DNA of 64,000 nucleotides, taken from assembly GCF_017592825.1 (NCBI RefSeq), contig NZ_JAGFMD010000003.1:62001-126000 (forward strand), written 5' to 3'. Position 1 is the first letter of the stretch. The number at the start of each line of letters is the position of its first letter. This stretch comes from Roseivirga sp. E12 (lineage in GTDB: Bacteria; Bacteroidota; Bacteroidia; Cytophagales; Cyclobacteriaceae). The notes beneath the pieces were generated by a model. It made no database searches and was not told the DNA's origin. It saw only the letters and a list, made by a program, of their open reading frames with translations. The translations under genes were made by a program, and so were the position numbers. Shown here piece by piece: positions 9,864 to 18,405 of this stretch.

Positions 9864-9973
9864 GCCGTGTATAATCTCAGTTCTAGAAACTCTTATTAGG
9901 GCGTCATTCCGGAATTTTTATTCCTAAATTCAAGAGGGAAAAAAATATCCGGAACCTACATCGTTAACAAGCT

Positions 9974-10339
9974 ATGAACCTTATTGGTAACATTATATGG
10001 ATTGTATTTGGCGGCTGGATGATCGCGCTCGAATACATCATTGGGGGCATTGCCCTATGCCTGACCATTGTGGGGATTCCCTTCGGTATTCAGTGCTTTA
10101 AATTGGCCATACTAGGTTTTGCCCCTTTCGGACAGCAGATAGAGCCCGGCCGAACACTAAGCGGTTGCCTCTCGCTTCCTTTAAATATTATCTGGTTGGT
10201 TTTTGGAGGCTTCTGGGTATTTCTCACTCACCTGATCTGGGGCCTGCTCTTTACCATTACCATTATCGGTATTCCTTTCGGTGCGCAGCACTTTAAATTA
10301 GCCGGCCTAGCTTTTGCTCCGTTTGGGAGGGGGATATGA
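9974..10339 (+). CDS. YccF-domain inner membrane protein
   Basis: A 121-residue hydrophobic protein built of two similar halves, each with a TM helix followed by 'IVGIPFGIQCFKLA' or 'IIGIPFGAQHFKLA' and then 'APFG'. This tandem pattern is diagnostic of the YccF family, whose function is not established. It stands alone; the next gene is convergent and ends 5 bp away, marking the left border of the restriction-modification island. Confidence 0.88.
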   Translation: MNLIGNIIWIVFGGWMIALEYIIGGIALCLTIVGIPFGIQCFKLAILGFAPFGQQIEPGRTLSGCLSLPLNIIWLVFGGFWVFLTHLIWGLLFTITIIGIPFGAQHFKLAGLAFAPFGRGI

Positions 10340-10344
10340 GTAAG

Positions 10345-11979
10345 TTAGTCTTGAAGTTCCAAATCCAAAACGAACCTATCGCCAGTAATCACGGTATTGA
10401 AAATCGACCCTAAAAGGATTCCGGATATTATGATATTGGCATTCTCCATTAGTTTTCTTTGTTCTCCCAAGCCTATGAATCCTACAAGCTCTCTTAACTT
10501 GTCAAGTGTCATAGCATCTGACCTGTTTAACCTCTCTACTAACTCCGAAGCGAATCTACCGATATCATCAATCAACTCAATCGGGTTGTTTTTAGAGCGG
10601 TCTTTATTCGTCCAGTTTTCTTGCAGCCCTGGAGCGTCAACAGAAGCTACAAAATTCTGAAAGTTCATTAAGATATCACCAATTTCGCAATCTAAGGCCA
10701 TAATTTGTAAGGACTCCCAGACTGTCTCAAAGCTTCTTTTATCCAAGGGAAATTGCATCAAGTTCTTGGAATTTCCGTAGCAAAAATTGACCCACCAAAA
10801 CGTTTTCTCAATTTCCTTATTACTTACATTTCTTAGCTCAAACCTGACTCCGCTACCAAGCCTTAAGCCTGGTACTGCGAGCCAAAAAGACCTTTTCCAA
10901 GAGAATTTACTCCCCTTGCTTTCAGGACTAAAAAACTTAGGTGCGTTTTCCGTGGACAAATTTATCCTTCCCTCACTTACTGGGACAGCTACTTCATCTA
11001 GGCTCGTTTCGAGCATACTTTGAGCAATATAATAAGTCAACAATGGCGGAACCGCGTTGCCTATCATTTTCAGTTTGCCACCATAGGAGTTGCTGTGGAA
11101 CTGATAATCAGCAGGAAAGGTTTGAACACACCCTCGCTCTCGAACGGTCAGCCTTCTGTACTTCTCAGGGTCATCTTCAATTATTATGCTCTCTCGTGAT
11201 ACCCTTGTACAGAGGGCCGTTATAGTTCTCGAAGGTCTATCAAGAATATCCGGGAAGGACATTTTATTGTAAACAGGGTGATGGGTTTTTGAATCAGAGT
11301 TGATACGTTTTTCCTCGTCCGTTAATGGCGCCTCATGAATATTATCTGTTAGTGTCTTTAGTGAGTGGCCATAAATCGGGTCCAAGAGGTTTTCTCGCTT
11401 TAGGCCCATGACTACTTCTCCAAGGGTTCTTCTTGGAGTAACTTCCTGATATGATTCGAAAAGCCCAAAAGGAAATCTTCCCGCAATCATTCTTTTCCGG
11501 TTTTGAGGAACTCCGTAGTCCGCGGAGTTGTAGACTTTAATGACTCTGAACTGATCGTCAAAAAGGTGTGAGTATCGTTCCAGGGGCCCACCCTTTTCAA
11601 TACTTTTCTCTATTATACCAGCCACTCTAGGAACATTCTCCATCGCCCAGTATTTCGGCTTTATGTAATCCACTACTTCAAGAAATTTTGCTACATCAAC
11701 TAACCCATCTACCAAATCACCATTTCCACCTCTATTGGCAAATGAAAATTGCGTGCAAGGCGGGCTTCCAACCACAAAATCGATTTCATCTTTTGGAGGC
11801 AAATCACTATGGACATCTAATTCCCTAATGTTTTTTTCCTTATGCTTAGTTCCAAAATTAGCGTTGTGGGTCTCATTGGCATCCTTCCACCATTCAAAAG
11901 AGGAAACCACTTCTATTCCAGCCATCTTGAAGCCAAGGGTCCAGCCGCCTATCCCACTGTATAAATCAATCGCTTTCAT
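10345..11979 (-). CDS. Type II DNA (cytosine-5-)-methyltransferase of the BglII-like R-M system
   Basis: A 544-residue enzyme that methylates cytosine in DNA to protect the host from the neighbouring endonucleases. The m5C motifs are in canonical order: motif I 'DLYSGIGGWTLGF' (5-17), motif IV with catalytic C75 in 'SPPCTQFS', motif VI ENV (114-116), motif VIII 'QNRKRM', a target-recognition stretch, motif IX 'SRTITAL' and motif X 'GNAVPP' near 310. About 210 residues follow motif X; this tail is not part of the standard fold and I do not recognise it. Start is ATG at 11979, inside the end of the C-protein-like gene (14-bp overlap), so translation is probably coupled. Last gene of the leftward R-M operon. 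Confidence 0.93.
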   Translation of the reverse strand: MKAIDLYSGIGGWTLGFKMAGIEVVSSFEWWKDANETHNANFGTKHKEKNIRELDVHSDLPPKDEIDFVVGSPPCTQFSFANRGGNGDLVDGLVDVAKFLEVVDYIKPKYWAMENVPRVAGIIEKSIEKGGPLERYSHLFDDQFRVIKVYNSADYGVPQNRKRMIAGRFPFGLFESYQEVTPRRTLGEVVMGLKRENLLDPIYGHSLKTLTDNIHEAPLTDEEKRINSDSKTHHPVYNKMSFPDILDRPSRTITALCTRVSRESIIIEDDPEKYRRLTVRERGCVQTFPADYQFHSNSYGGKLKMIGNAVPPLLTYYIAQSMLETSLDEVAVPVSEGRINLSTENAPKFFSPESKGSKFSWKRSFWLAVPGLRLGSGVRFELRNVSNKEIEKTFWWVNFCYGNSKNLMQFPLDKRSFETVWESLQIMALDCEIGDILMNFQNFVASVDAPGLQENWTNKDRSKNNPIELIDDIGRFASELVERLNRSDAMTLDKLRELVGFIGLGEQRKLMENANIIISGILLGSIFNTVITGDRFVLDLELQD

Positions 11980-12313
11980 TTTCAAAATTTAGTTTAGACT
12001 GAACAGATTTCTTTTCACGCCCGTAGTGGACCTTAGCTTCTGTTACTTTCAAGATTTCTTGGTAATCTTCTTCTGTTTCCAAAATTGAGGCTATCTCATC
12101 ACTTAAGTATGTTAACTTGAGGTACGACTCAGGCGTATCAAACAAGTCGGATACAACCCTTATAATATCTCCAACTCTCTTCTTTGGAAACCTATTTTCA
12201 TTCTCAATTCTACTAAGAACTGCTACGTCAACATCAAGTGCATTCGCAAGCCGTCTTTGTGTCCATTGCTCTTTTTCTCTCAGTTCCTTTATCTGTTGGC
12301 CAAAGGATTTCAT
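11966..12313 (-). CDS. XRE-family HTH regulator, C-protein-like
   Basis: A 115-residue DNA-binding protein with a Cro/C1-type helix-turn-helix at about residues 6-62 ('WTQRRLANALDVDVAVLSRIE') and a 50-residue charged tail. It lies directly before and overlaps the methyltransferase gene. A set of three AT-rich half-sites lies 12-62 bp upstream of its start. By analogy with controller proteins of type II R-M systems it probably times endonuclease versus methylase expression; this is inference from context. Confidence 0.85.
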   Translation of the reverse strand: MKSFGQQIKELREKEQWTQRRLANALDVDVAVLSRIENENRFPKKRVGDIIRVVSDLFDTPESYLKLTYLSDEIASILETEEDYQEILKVTEAKVHYGREKKSVQSKLNFENESD

Positions 12314-12324
12314 GACATAATTTT

Positions 12325-12375
12325 ATTGATAAATTTTATCTTGACAAAATTTATCAATACAAAATTTATCAATAC
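12325..12375. promoter_or_regulatory. Candidate operator of the C-protein-like regulator
   Basis: AAAATTTATCAATAC is repeated exactly in tandem at 12346-12360 and 12361-12375. The inverted core ATTGATAAATTTT lies at 12325-12337. This gives one inverted pair plus an additional direct copy just upstream of the HTH start codon at 12313. The arrangement resembles C-protein operators with strong and weak boxes. It also fills the spacer between the endonuclease and HTH/methylase parts of the island. Confidence 0.7.
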
Positions 12376-12406
12376 ATCACGAAATATGAGGCTCAGCTTC
12401 AAAGTT

Positions 12407-13096
12407 CTAAGCAGGCCTTGGTCCTATTTCCGATAAACTAGAAACATCTTCAACTGGTTGATCATTTAGATATGCATTTATTATTCTGTACAAATTAGCC
12501 GACCTTCCTTTTCTAGTTATATCCTTTATTCCATCGAATTGAGATTGAGAAACATCGATTATGGGCGTTTCATTGTCGGAATAAATTCCAACCATGAGAA
12601 TAGGGAGGGTAATCGACAAATCGGCAGAGGGTAGCTCCCTTATGCATCTCTCAAAATTGGTAATGTTAGAATCAATCCGTCTTGCAAGACTATTCATCGG
12701 TACGATGCACAACCCCATGTTTATCAAATTCTTTGAATACGCAGTTTGAAATTTAAATATATCTGAGTACCATCTAGACATATTTCCAAATTGTACTTCA
12801 GATTGTATAGTAAGGCCATTAAAATCCTTTTTGAAGTCAGCCTTTAAATTGGAGCCCTTTATTCCTGTAGCATCAGGGTGAAACTGCCACCTGTGAGTTG
12901 ATGAAAAGCCTACATCAAAATATGCATTCAATAGCTGTTGAACTACCTCTAAGCCAGCATTCTTACGCGACTTTCCTGGCCAAATAAATAAAGGACATTC
13001 TCTTATGACTGCTGAAATCTCATGAATTGCTGCAGCGTAGGTAGGATGTTCAATTATTTCTCTCGCAAACCTATAGCTGAAAATCTCAAAATTCAT
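12407..13096 (-). CDS. BglII/BstYI-family type II restriction endonuclease, subunit or paralogue 1
   Basis: A 229-residue protein. BglII uses Asp84, Glu93 and Gln95; here the same D-x8-E-x-Q spacing is seen as D91, E100, Q102 ('QSEVQFGN'). The following segments 'IFKFQTAY' and 'MGLCIVP' fit BglII/BstYI-family proteins, which cut around a central GATC. The actual site cannot be read from sequence. ATG at 13096 is chosen because it forms TAATG with the stop of the upstream endonuclease; the frame extends further back without a better start. The N-terminus ('FEIFSYRFAREII') resembles that of its neighbour, so the two look like diverged paralogues. Confidence 0.82.
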   Translation of the reverse strand: MNFEIFSYRFAREIIEHPTYAAAIHEISAVIRECPLFIWPGKSRKNAGLEVVQQLLNAYFDVGFSSTHRWQFHPDATGIKGSNLKADFKKDFNGLTIQSEVQFGNMSRWYSDIFKFQTAYSKNLINMGLCIVPMNSLARRIDSNITNFERCIRELPSADLSITLPILMVGIYSDNETPIIDVSQSQFDGIKDITRKGRSANLYRIINAYLNDQPVEDVSSLSEIGPRPA

Positions 13097-13842
13097 TAAG
13101 CAGAGATTCTTTCCTTCCCTATTCCAATCAAGACACATGGGCAAGGATCACCTACGCCTCTGTCCATTCTAGTAGTCAGTTTCTGCATGTGTGTAGTTGA
13201 GGTTCCATACTTGGATGAGCATAATAAACGTGCAATGGCAGCGACTGACTCTTCTCGATCAAAACTTACCATATTTGATATTCTTGCACTTGCCTTCTGG
13301 GATAAACTTAACTTTTCTGACAATTGCTCAATACTATAAGGGTATATATCGTTCAGAAATCTTTTATATACTTCTATCAACTCCTGCTGAAGGCTTTCGC
13401 CACGGGTGATTATTATACCAAGCGTAAGTTCTCCTAGTTGATGTAGCTTTCTAAAGTTTTCTAAATCTCTATCAAAGAATGGGTCCTTATTGTTCCACTC
13501 GATTTCTAAGCCAATATTTCCTTTGCCAAACTCCTTGTAATGATCAATCTCATGGCTTTCAGAGGTAAGCACTTTTTCTCGTACCTTATGCTCACTCTCA
13601 ATATTGATCTTTTCCCAGTTGTGCTCATAAAGTTTGTCTCTAAGGTTTTGTGTTATTGAGCTTAACCCTCCACCAGCAGAAATTAGTTGTGTCTCAGTAA
13701 TTTGGAACTCTTCAAGTACCTTCTCTAAATCTGATAGAGCATCCTGAAAATGATCCTTAATAATTGAGTCTGCAAAACGTGTGAAGTAAACTTCGTATCC
13801 AAAAACTGTGAGTACTTCGGGGTTTTTGTAATAATTTGACAT
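13096..13842 (-). CDS. BglII/BstYI-family type II restriction endonuclease, subunit or paralogue 2
   Basis: A 248-residue protein with the pattern 'GLEIEWNNKDPFFDRDL', typical of another branch of BglII/BstYI-like nucleases. Likely metal-binding residues are D100, E113 and E115; the spacing D-x12-E-x-E differs from the partner. Its start region ('GYEVYFTRFADSII') aligns by eye with the other endonuclease. The chosen start is ATG at 13842; upstream in-frame Mets would add an unlikely hydrophobic stretch. It overlaps the next gene by one base (TAATG). It may be an independent enzyme, or one half of a heterodimer with its neighbour. Confidence 0.8.
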   Translation of the reverse strand: MSNYYKNPEVLTVFGYEVYFTRFADSIIKDHFQDALSDLEKVLEEFQITETQLISAGGGLSSITQNLRDKLYEHNWEKINIESEHKVREKVLTSESHEIDHYKEFGKGNIGLEIEWNNKDPFFDRDLENFRKLHQLGELTLGIIITRGESLQQELIEVYKRFLNDIYPYSIEQLSEKLSLSQKASARISNMVSFDREESVAAIARLLCSSKYGTSTTHMQKLTTRMDRGVGDPCPCVLIGIGKERISA

Positions 13843-13917
13843 AATGATCAAAAAAGAAATATAATAAATCCAAACCGCAAGATGGCACATGGATACCATC
13901 AATTTACTTTAAGAAAC

Positions 13918-14124
13918 CTAACTCTTAGTCCCCACCAACAACTCTCGGATATCTACATCAAGTTGTTCAGCAATGCGAGAGAGCATATCTATGCGGGGTT
14001 GCATTTCGTTGGTACACCACTTAGAGACAGTGGTTTTATTGACATCTAGCTGTTCGGCTAACCAGAGGTTGGTTCGGCCGGTCTCGGCCAGTACGGCCTT
14101 GATCCGATTGAGTCTTTTTGGCAT
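13918..14124 (-). CDS. Small XRE-family HTH regulator at the head of the R-M operon
   Basis: A 68-residue Cro/C1-type protein consisting almost only of a helix-turn-helix ('NLWLAEQLDVNKTTVSKW', about residues 18-36). It is the first gene of the leftward R-M cluster, 75 bp before the first endonuclease. A 13-bp direct repeat with 20-bp period lies upstream and may be its binding site. The cluster therefore has two different regulators, one in front of the nucleases and one in front of the methylase. Confidence 0.82.
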   Translation of the reverse strand: MPKRLNRIKAVLAETGRTNLWLAEQLDVNKTTVSKWCTNEMQPRIDMLSRIAEQLDVDIRELLVGTKS

Positions 14125-14198
14125 GTGGAGCTTGTTTACCCCAAATTACCGAATTCATCGCATCTATTTCTTGTCAGACAATTGCTTTTAACTACACT

Positions 14199-14231
14199 TT
14201 AGTTTGTTTTAATTATACTTAGTTTGTTTTA
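14199..14231. promoter_or_regulatory. Candidate operator for the small HTH regulator: 13-bp direct repeats, 20-bp period
   Basis: TTAGTTTGTTTTA occurs identically at 14199-14211 and 14219-14231, so both copies face the same side of the helix. The pair lies 75-107 bp before the start of the small HTH gene in a very AT-rich stretch. Confidence 0.5.
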
Positions 14232-14556
14232 TAATATTATTTAAAATATATTGAAGCTATTATATAGATGTTTAAAACAACTATATCATATGATTCAATT
14301 GACTACTAGATTTCTCTGTACCCAGATGCGATAGGGAAGAAGCAAACATCAACTGATCATAGCCTTGCTGCCTCTTTACGGAGCTTGTACCACTTCACAG
14401 ATGGTGTGGTGGTTGAGGCCTTAAGGTTTTGATCGTGTTTGGTTATCCAAATTGTTGTGTTTTGTGTAAGGCGACAAAGGGCTCTCGATACTATATGCAC
14501 CCATATCAGTACCGAGGTCCTTTTCGTGTTTTAAGATGCTTTCGTCTCTGGTTTGT

Positions 14557-14928
14557 CCCCCTCCGACCTTGCGCCTTCGCTTCACAACCGCTAAAAGCTA
14601 ATGCGAACGCGGTAAAGCTTCAGCGTAAGCGTTCGAGCACCTTGTCTGCCGATAGGCAGGCTCCCCCATGGTGAGATAATACCCACTCCGACCTTCGGTC
14701 ACCCTGTCTGCCGACAGGCAGGCTCCCCCTAAAAAGGGGAGGATTTAGTTTTCTTTAAGGTAATTCGTAGGCTCGCCCTGACAGGGAAGGGTTTAACTAA
14801 TAAAAAAAGCGAACCTTGCGATTCGCTTTTCTTTGTTTAGAGGGCTGAGCCCGTGTGTCCAATGGACGATTATTTTTAAGTAGGAATACCCCCTCCGACC
14901 TACGGCCACCTCCCCCTTACAGGGGAGG
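14557..14928. repeat. Cluster of GC-rich palindromic intergenic repeats
   Basis: The phrase CTCCGACCT plus CGG/ACC variants appears at 14557-14575 (partial), 14682-14703 and 14889-14910. Hairpins CTGCC-GAyA-GGCAG lie near 14647-14660 and 14708-14721, the loop differing at one base while the stem is kept. CTCCCC/GGGGAG hairpins follow near 14723-14742 and at 14909-14928. They look like copies of a dispersed REP-like family. No transposase is nearby. Confidence 0.6.
14805..14830 (-). terminator. Terminator of the fad operon
   Basis: AAAAGCGAA (14805-14813) pairs perfectly with TTCGCTTTT (14822-14830) around an 8-base loop. It lies 110 bp past the fadE stop, and flanking A and T runs would let it work from both sides. 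Confidence 0.75.
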
Positions 14929-14939
14929 AATAGGACAGA

Positions 14940-16745
14940 TTATGCGAAGAAGTAAGGGAACTTACCTTCTTTAATCATGGTATCCGCTACTTGTCTTCTG
15001 AGCTCTTTGGTGTTCACCAAATCCATTTTAGTGAATCGTTTTAAGCCCATTAACATTACCTTTTGCTCATCGCCTTTGGTGAATGAAGCAATGGCTTCTT
15101 TAGCCGCGGCATTCACTCTGTCTACGGCTTGCGCCATATAGATTTGTGTCATCGCGATGTAATCTGCACAGGCTTCTTCACCTCTCATGCTGATCAGCTT
15201 CTCTGTTCTAAGCATAGCCGACTCTACCGCGTAAATCTCGATTAAGATATCGGCTAGGTTCATCATCACCTCTTGCTCGTCTTCGATACGGTCTTGCAAA
15301 GCCATCGCGGCCTTTCCACCTACCATTAAGAAGACCTTCTTCAAGTTTTTGATCACCTCTTTCTCGGCATTGAAAAGTACTGACTTGTCGATGGTTGAGA
15401 AAGTTGGTACAGCAGTCAATTCTTTGGATACGGCCATAGCTGGCTCAAACATATTGAGTTCACCTTTCATCGCACGCTTAAGGATCATACCAATCATTAA
15501 CATGCGGTTGATCTCGTTGGTCCCTTCGTAAATTCTCGCGATACGCGCATCTCTATAAGCACGCTCCATTGGAGCATCTGCTGAGTAGCCCATTCCTCCA
15601 TAAACCTGAAGGCCTTGGTCTACTACATAATCAAGCACTTCCGAACTGTGGATCTTTCCGATGGCACATTCGATCGCAAATTGCTCCACACCTTTCAGCT
15701 TCGCTTGGGCATCATCCATTCCAGACGCTACCAAGTCATCCATTTTATCTTCAATATTTTGTCCGGCACGATAGTCCAGAGACTCTGTCACATAAACACG
15801 CGTAGCCATTTCGGCTAGTTTGTGTTTGATCGCACCGAAACTCGAAATAGATACATCAAACTGCTTACGCTCATTCGCATACTGTGTCGCCTGAGAGATG
15901 ACTGTTCTACATCCACCCAAAACACCGGCTCCGAGTTTAATTCGGCCAATGTTGAGAATGTTCACCGCAATCTTAAATCCATTTTGTCTTTCGGAAAGCA
16001 TATTCTCAACAGGCACTTCTGTGTCGTTGAAGAATACCTGACGTGTAGAAGATCCCTTGATTCCGAGTTTCTTCTCTTCGTCATTCATGGTAATACCATT
16101 GAAGGTTTTCTCCACAATGAATGCAGTAAGGTTTTTATCATCTTCGATCTTGGCGAAAACGATAAAGAGGTCAGCGAACCCGGCATTAGAGATCCACATT
16201 TTCTGACCTGTGATTTTGTAGTGGCTACCGTCATCAGAAAGGACCGCTTTGGTCTTACCTGAATTAGCATCTGAACCCGCATCTGGCTCCGTCAGACAGT
16301 AACATGCCGCCCACTGACCTGTAGCCAGTAATGGAAGGTATTTCTGTTTTTGCTCTTCGTTACCATAGTATAGAATCGGAAGCGTACCAATACCCGTATG
16401 GGCGCCATATGTCGTAGAGAAAGATCCTGCCGCACCAATAATATCCGCGATCAGCATACCCGTATTGAAACTCATGCCGAGTCCACCATAGTTTTCCGGA
16501 ACGGAAATCCCTAACAAGCCCAGTTCGCCCGCCTTCTTGAAAATTTGCGGAACCAACTCCGGATCCTTCATACTATCGATCTCATCCGCCTTTGGGGTGA
16601 TTTCGGTATCGATAAAGTCTTGACAGGCTTGCGCCATCATTTTTTGCTCTTCGGAAAACTCTTCTGGAATGAAGACTTCCTGGGCATCTGTTTCTCTGAC
16701 AAGAAACTCGCCTCCTTTAATTGAATGTTTAGTAACTGTAGTCAT
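14940..16745 (-). CDS. fadE: Acyl-CoA dehydrogenase (FadE type)
   Basis: A 601-residue flavoenzyme for the first step of fatty-acid beta-oxidation, turning acyl-CoA into trans-2-enoyl-CoA. Acyl-CoA dehydrogenase N-terminal, middle ('CYCLTEPDAGSDA', 'KMWISNAG') and C-terminal domains are seen, with the catalytic-glutamate region 'RIYEGTNEINRM' near residue 410. The 180-residue C-terminal extension is as in the long FadE of Bacillus fadNAE. It is the last gene of the MarR-fadN-fadA-fadE order. Chain-length preference is not visible. Confidence 0.9.
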   Translation of the reverse strand: MTTVTKHSIKGGEFLVRETDAQEVFIPEEFSEEQKMMAQACQDFIDTEITPKADEIDSMKDPELVPQIFKKAGELGLLGISVPENYGGLGMSFNTGMLIADIIGAAGSFSTTYGAHTGIGTLPILYYGNEEQKQKYLPLLATGQWAACYCLTEPDAGSDANSGKTKAVLSDDGSHYKITGQKMWISNAGFADLFIVFAKIEDDKNLTAFIVEKTFNGITMNDEEKKLGIKGSSTRQVFFNDTEVPVENMLSERQNGFKIAVNILNIGRIKLGAGVLGGCRTVISQATQYANERKQFDVSISSFGAIKHKLAEMATRVYVTESLDYRAGQNIEDKMDDLVASGMDDAQAKLKGVEQFAIECAIGKIHSSEVLDYVVDQGLQVYGGMGYSADAPMERAYRDARIARIYEGTNEINRMLMIGMILKRAMKGELNMFEPAMAVSKELTAVPTFSTIDKSVLFNAEKEVIKNLKKVFLMVGGKAAMALQDRIEDEQEVMMNLADILIEIYAVESAMLRTEKLISMRGEEACADYIAMTQIYMAQAVDRVNAAAKEAIASFTKGDEQKVMLMGLKRFTKMDLVNTKELRRQVADTMIKEGKFPYFFA

Positions 16746-16783
16746 GTGATTCGTAATTAGTATTGCGTCATTCGTAGCACGAC

Positions 16784-17134
16784 CTAACGCAAGCTCTTTT
16801 TCAAATTGAAAAGCATTCTTTGCAAGTGATCTATCTCCTCACTTATTGATTCAAATGCTTCTTTTCCTATTAACTCTAAGTTTTTTGCTATGATCGTTTG
16901 TGTTTCTATTTCACAAAGCGAACCACTGGCAATTCCCAAAAACTGACCAAACTCTCCTTTTGTGTTTCGACCAGCACCTTCCGCGATATTTGATGGTACG
17001 GAAACGGCTGCTCTTCTTAGCTGACTTATCAAACCAAACTTCTCCTCTGCTGGAAAATCTTTAGTCGTCTGATAAATCAACTGAGCAAAATCAATTGCAC
17101 GCTTCCAAACTTTCAATTCTTTATAGTTGTGCAT
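16784..17134 (-). CDS. Four-helix-bundle protein (23S rRNA intervening-sequence protein family), copy 1
   Basis: A 116-residue helical protein starting 'MHNYKELKVWKRA', with the family hallmark 'SQLRRAAVSVPSNIAEGAGR' near residues 37-57. Members are small basic four-helix bundles found as stray genes in Bacteroidota and in 23S rRNA intervening sequences; their cellular role is unclear. It sits between fadE and fadA on the same strand, flanked by short runs of TACG-type words (about 16746-16783 and 17135-17194) unlike the neighbouring genes. It has no evident link to fatty-acid oxidation. Confidence 0.88.
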   Translation of the reverse strand: MHNYKELKVWKRAIDFAQLIYQTTKDFPAEEKFGLISQLRRAAVSVPSNIAEGAGRNTKGEFGQFLGIASGSLCEIETQTIIAKNLELIGKEAFESISEEIDHLQRMLFNLKKSLR

Positions 17135-17194
17135 ATTTATAAAATTGATGTACGCGTATCGAACATCGTATTACGTACTACGCCATACGCCCTA

Positions 17195-18373
17195 CTATTT
17201 CAGGAACTCGTAGATTCCTGCTACTCCCTGGCCACCACCAACACATGCTGTGACCATACCATATTTGGCATTACCCATTCTCCTCATTTCGTTGAAAAGC
17301 TGAACCGACAGCTTAGCACCAGAACAACCTAGTGGATGGCCTAATGCAATTGCCCCTCCATTCACATTTAATCTAGAACGATCTAGGTCGAGCTCTTTGA
17401 TTACTGCTAATGACTGCGCTGCAAAAGCTTCATTCAGTTCAATTAAGTCCAAGTCGGACTGTTTCAAACCTGCTTGCTTCAAGGCTTTTGGCACTGCCTC
17501 CACTGGACCGATACCCATTATTCTTGGGTGTACCCCGATCGCTGTGTAAGTCACCATTCTAGCAATTGGTTCTAACTTCAATTCTTTCACCATCTTCTCG
17601 GACATCACCATCACAAATGAGGCGCCATCTGAAACAGGTGAAGAGTTACCAGCTGTCACCTGTCCGCCTTGCGCGAACACCGGTCTCAAACCACCGAGTA
17701 CGTCCATCGATGTATCTCCCCGAGGTCCTTCGTCCTTATCAACCGTGTATGACTTCTCGTGAATTTTTCCATCAGGACCAACTACTTTGTCAGTCACCTT
17801 GATCGGTACAATTTCATCATCAAACTTACCGGCTGCCTGTGCTGCAACAGCTTTGGTATGAGATTCCAGAGCAAATTGATCGGCTTCTTCTCTATTGATA
17901 TCAAACTCTTTGGCTACTTGCTCAGCCGTTAGGCCCATGCTGAGGTAATAGTCATTATGTTCAGTCGCTAGCTTGTAATTCAATGCCGTTTTGTATCCCA
18001 TTACAGGAACCATTGACATGGACTCTGTTCCACCAGCTATTATGCAATCTGCCGTCCCTGCATGTACTCGGGCCGAAGCCAAAGCAATTGCTTCAAGGCC
18101 TGAACCACAATACCTGTTGACCGTGACACCAGGCACCTCGATCGGCAAAGACAAGAGTGAAATCATTCTGGCCATTTGCATGCCTTGCTCTGCCTCGGGG
18201 ACCGCGTTACCCACGATCAAATCGTCCACGCGTTTCGCGTCAAAGCCATCGACTTGGCTTACCAAATGCTTGATTACATCGGCAGCCATATCATCAGGGC
18301 GAACTGTTTTCAAAACACTTCTTTTTCCCCTACCTACTGCCGTTCTATATCCTGCTACTATATATGCATTCAT
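17195..18373 (-). CDS. fadA: Acetyl-CoA acyltransferase / thiolase (FadA)
   Basis: A 392-residue thiolase that cleaves 3-ketoacyl-CoA with CoA in the last step of beta-oxidation. The nucleophile C89 lies in '[10 protein letters not shown]', the general base H346 in '[10 protein letters not shown]', and the second catalytic cysteine C377 in 'TACVGGGQG'. Full length for the family. Being in a fad operon argues for the degradative enzyme rather than biosynthetic acetoacetyl-CoA thiolase. Four-helix-bundle genes lie on both sides. Confidence 0.93.
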   Translation of the reverse strand: MNAYIVAGYRTAVGRGKRSVLKTVRPDDMAADVIKHLVSQVDGFDAKRVDDLIVGNAVPEAEQGMQMARMISLLSLPIEVPGVTVNRYCGSGLEAIALASARVHAGTADCIIAGGTESMSMVPVMGYKTALNYKLATEHNDYYLSMGLTAEQVAKEFDINREEADQFALESHTKAVAAQAAGKFDDEIVPIKVTDKVVGPDGKIHEKSYTVDKDEGPRGDTSMDVLGGLRPVFAQGGQVTAGNSSPVSDGASFVMVMSEKMVKELKLEPIARMVTYTAIGVHPRIMGIGPVEAVPKALKQAGLKQSDLDLIELNEAFAAQSLAVIKELDLDRSRLNVNGGAIALGHPLGCSGAKLSVQLFNEMRRMGNAKYGMVTACVGGGQGVAGIYEFLK

Positions 18374-18405
18374 TAGATTATAGATTATAGAGATCAGATA
18401 TTAGA

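Larger units (their letters stand above)
14125..14939. other. 815-bp non-coding spacer with AT-rich leader, repeats and terminator
   Basis: No convincing gene is present. The left part (about 14180-14300) is very AT-rich and carries the repeat in front of the small HTH gene. 14300-14550 shows nothing I recognise. The right part holds three copies of a GC-rich intergenic repeat and the terminator of the fad operon. Open frames here have poor composition and cross the repeats. Confidence 0.7.

Noticed and set aside
14626-14640. T-loop-like GTTCGAGC suggesting a tRNA
   Set aside because: No acceptor, D or anticodon stems could be formed around it.
14429-14674. 81-codon open frame in the spacer
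   Set aside because: It runs across the GC-rich repeats and has no protein-like composition or neighbour context.
15822-16262. 146-codon + strand frame inside fadE
   Set aside because: It opposes a well-conserved acyl-CoA dehydrogenase domain and resembles nothing known.
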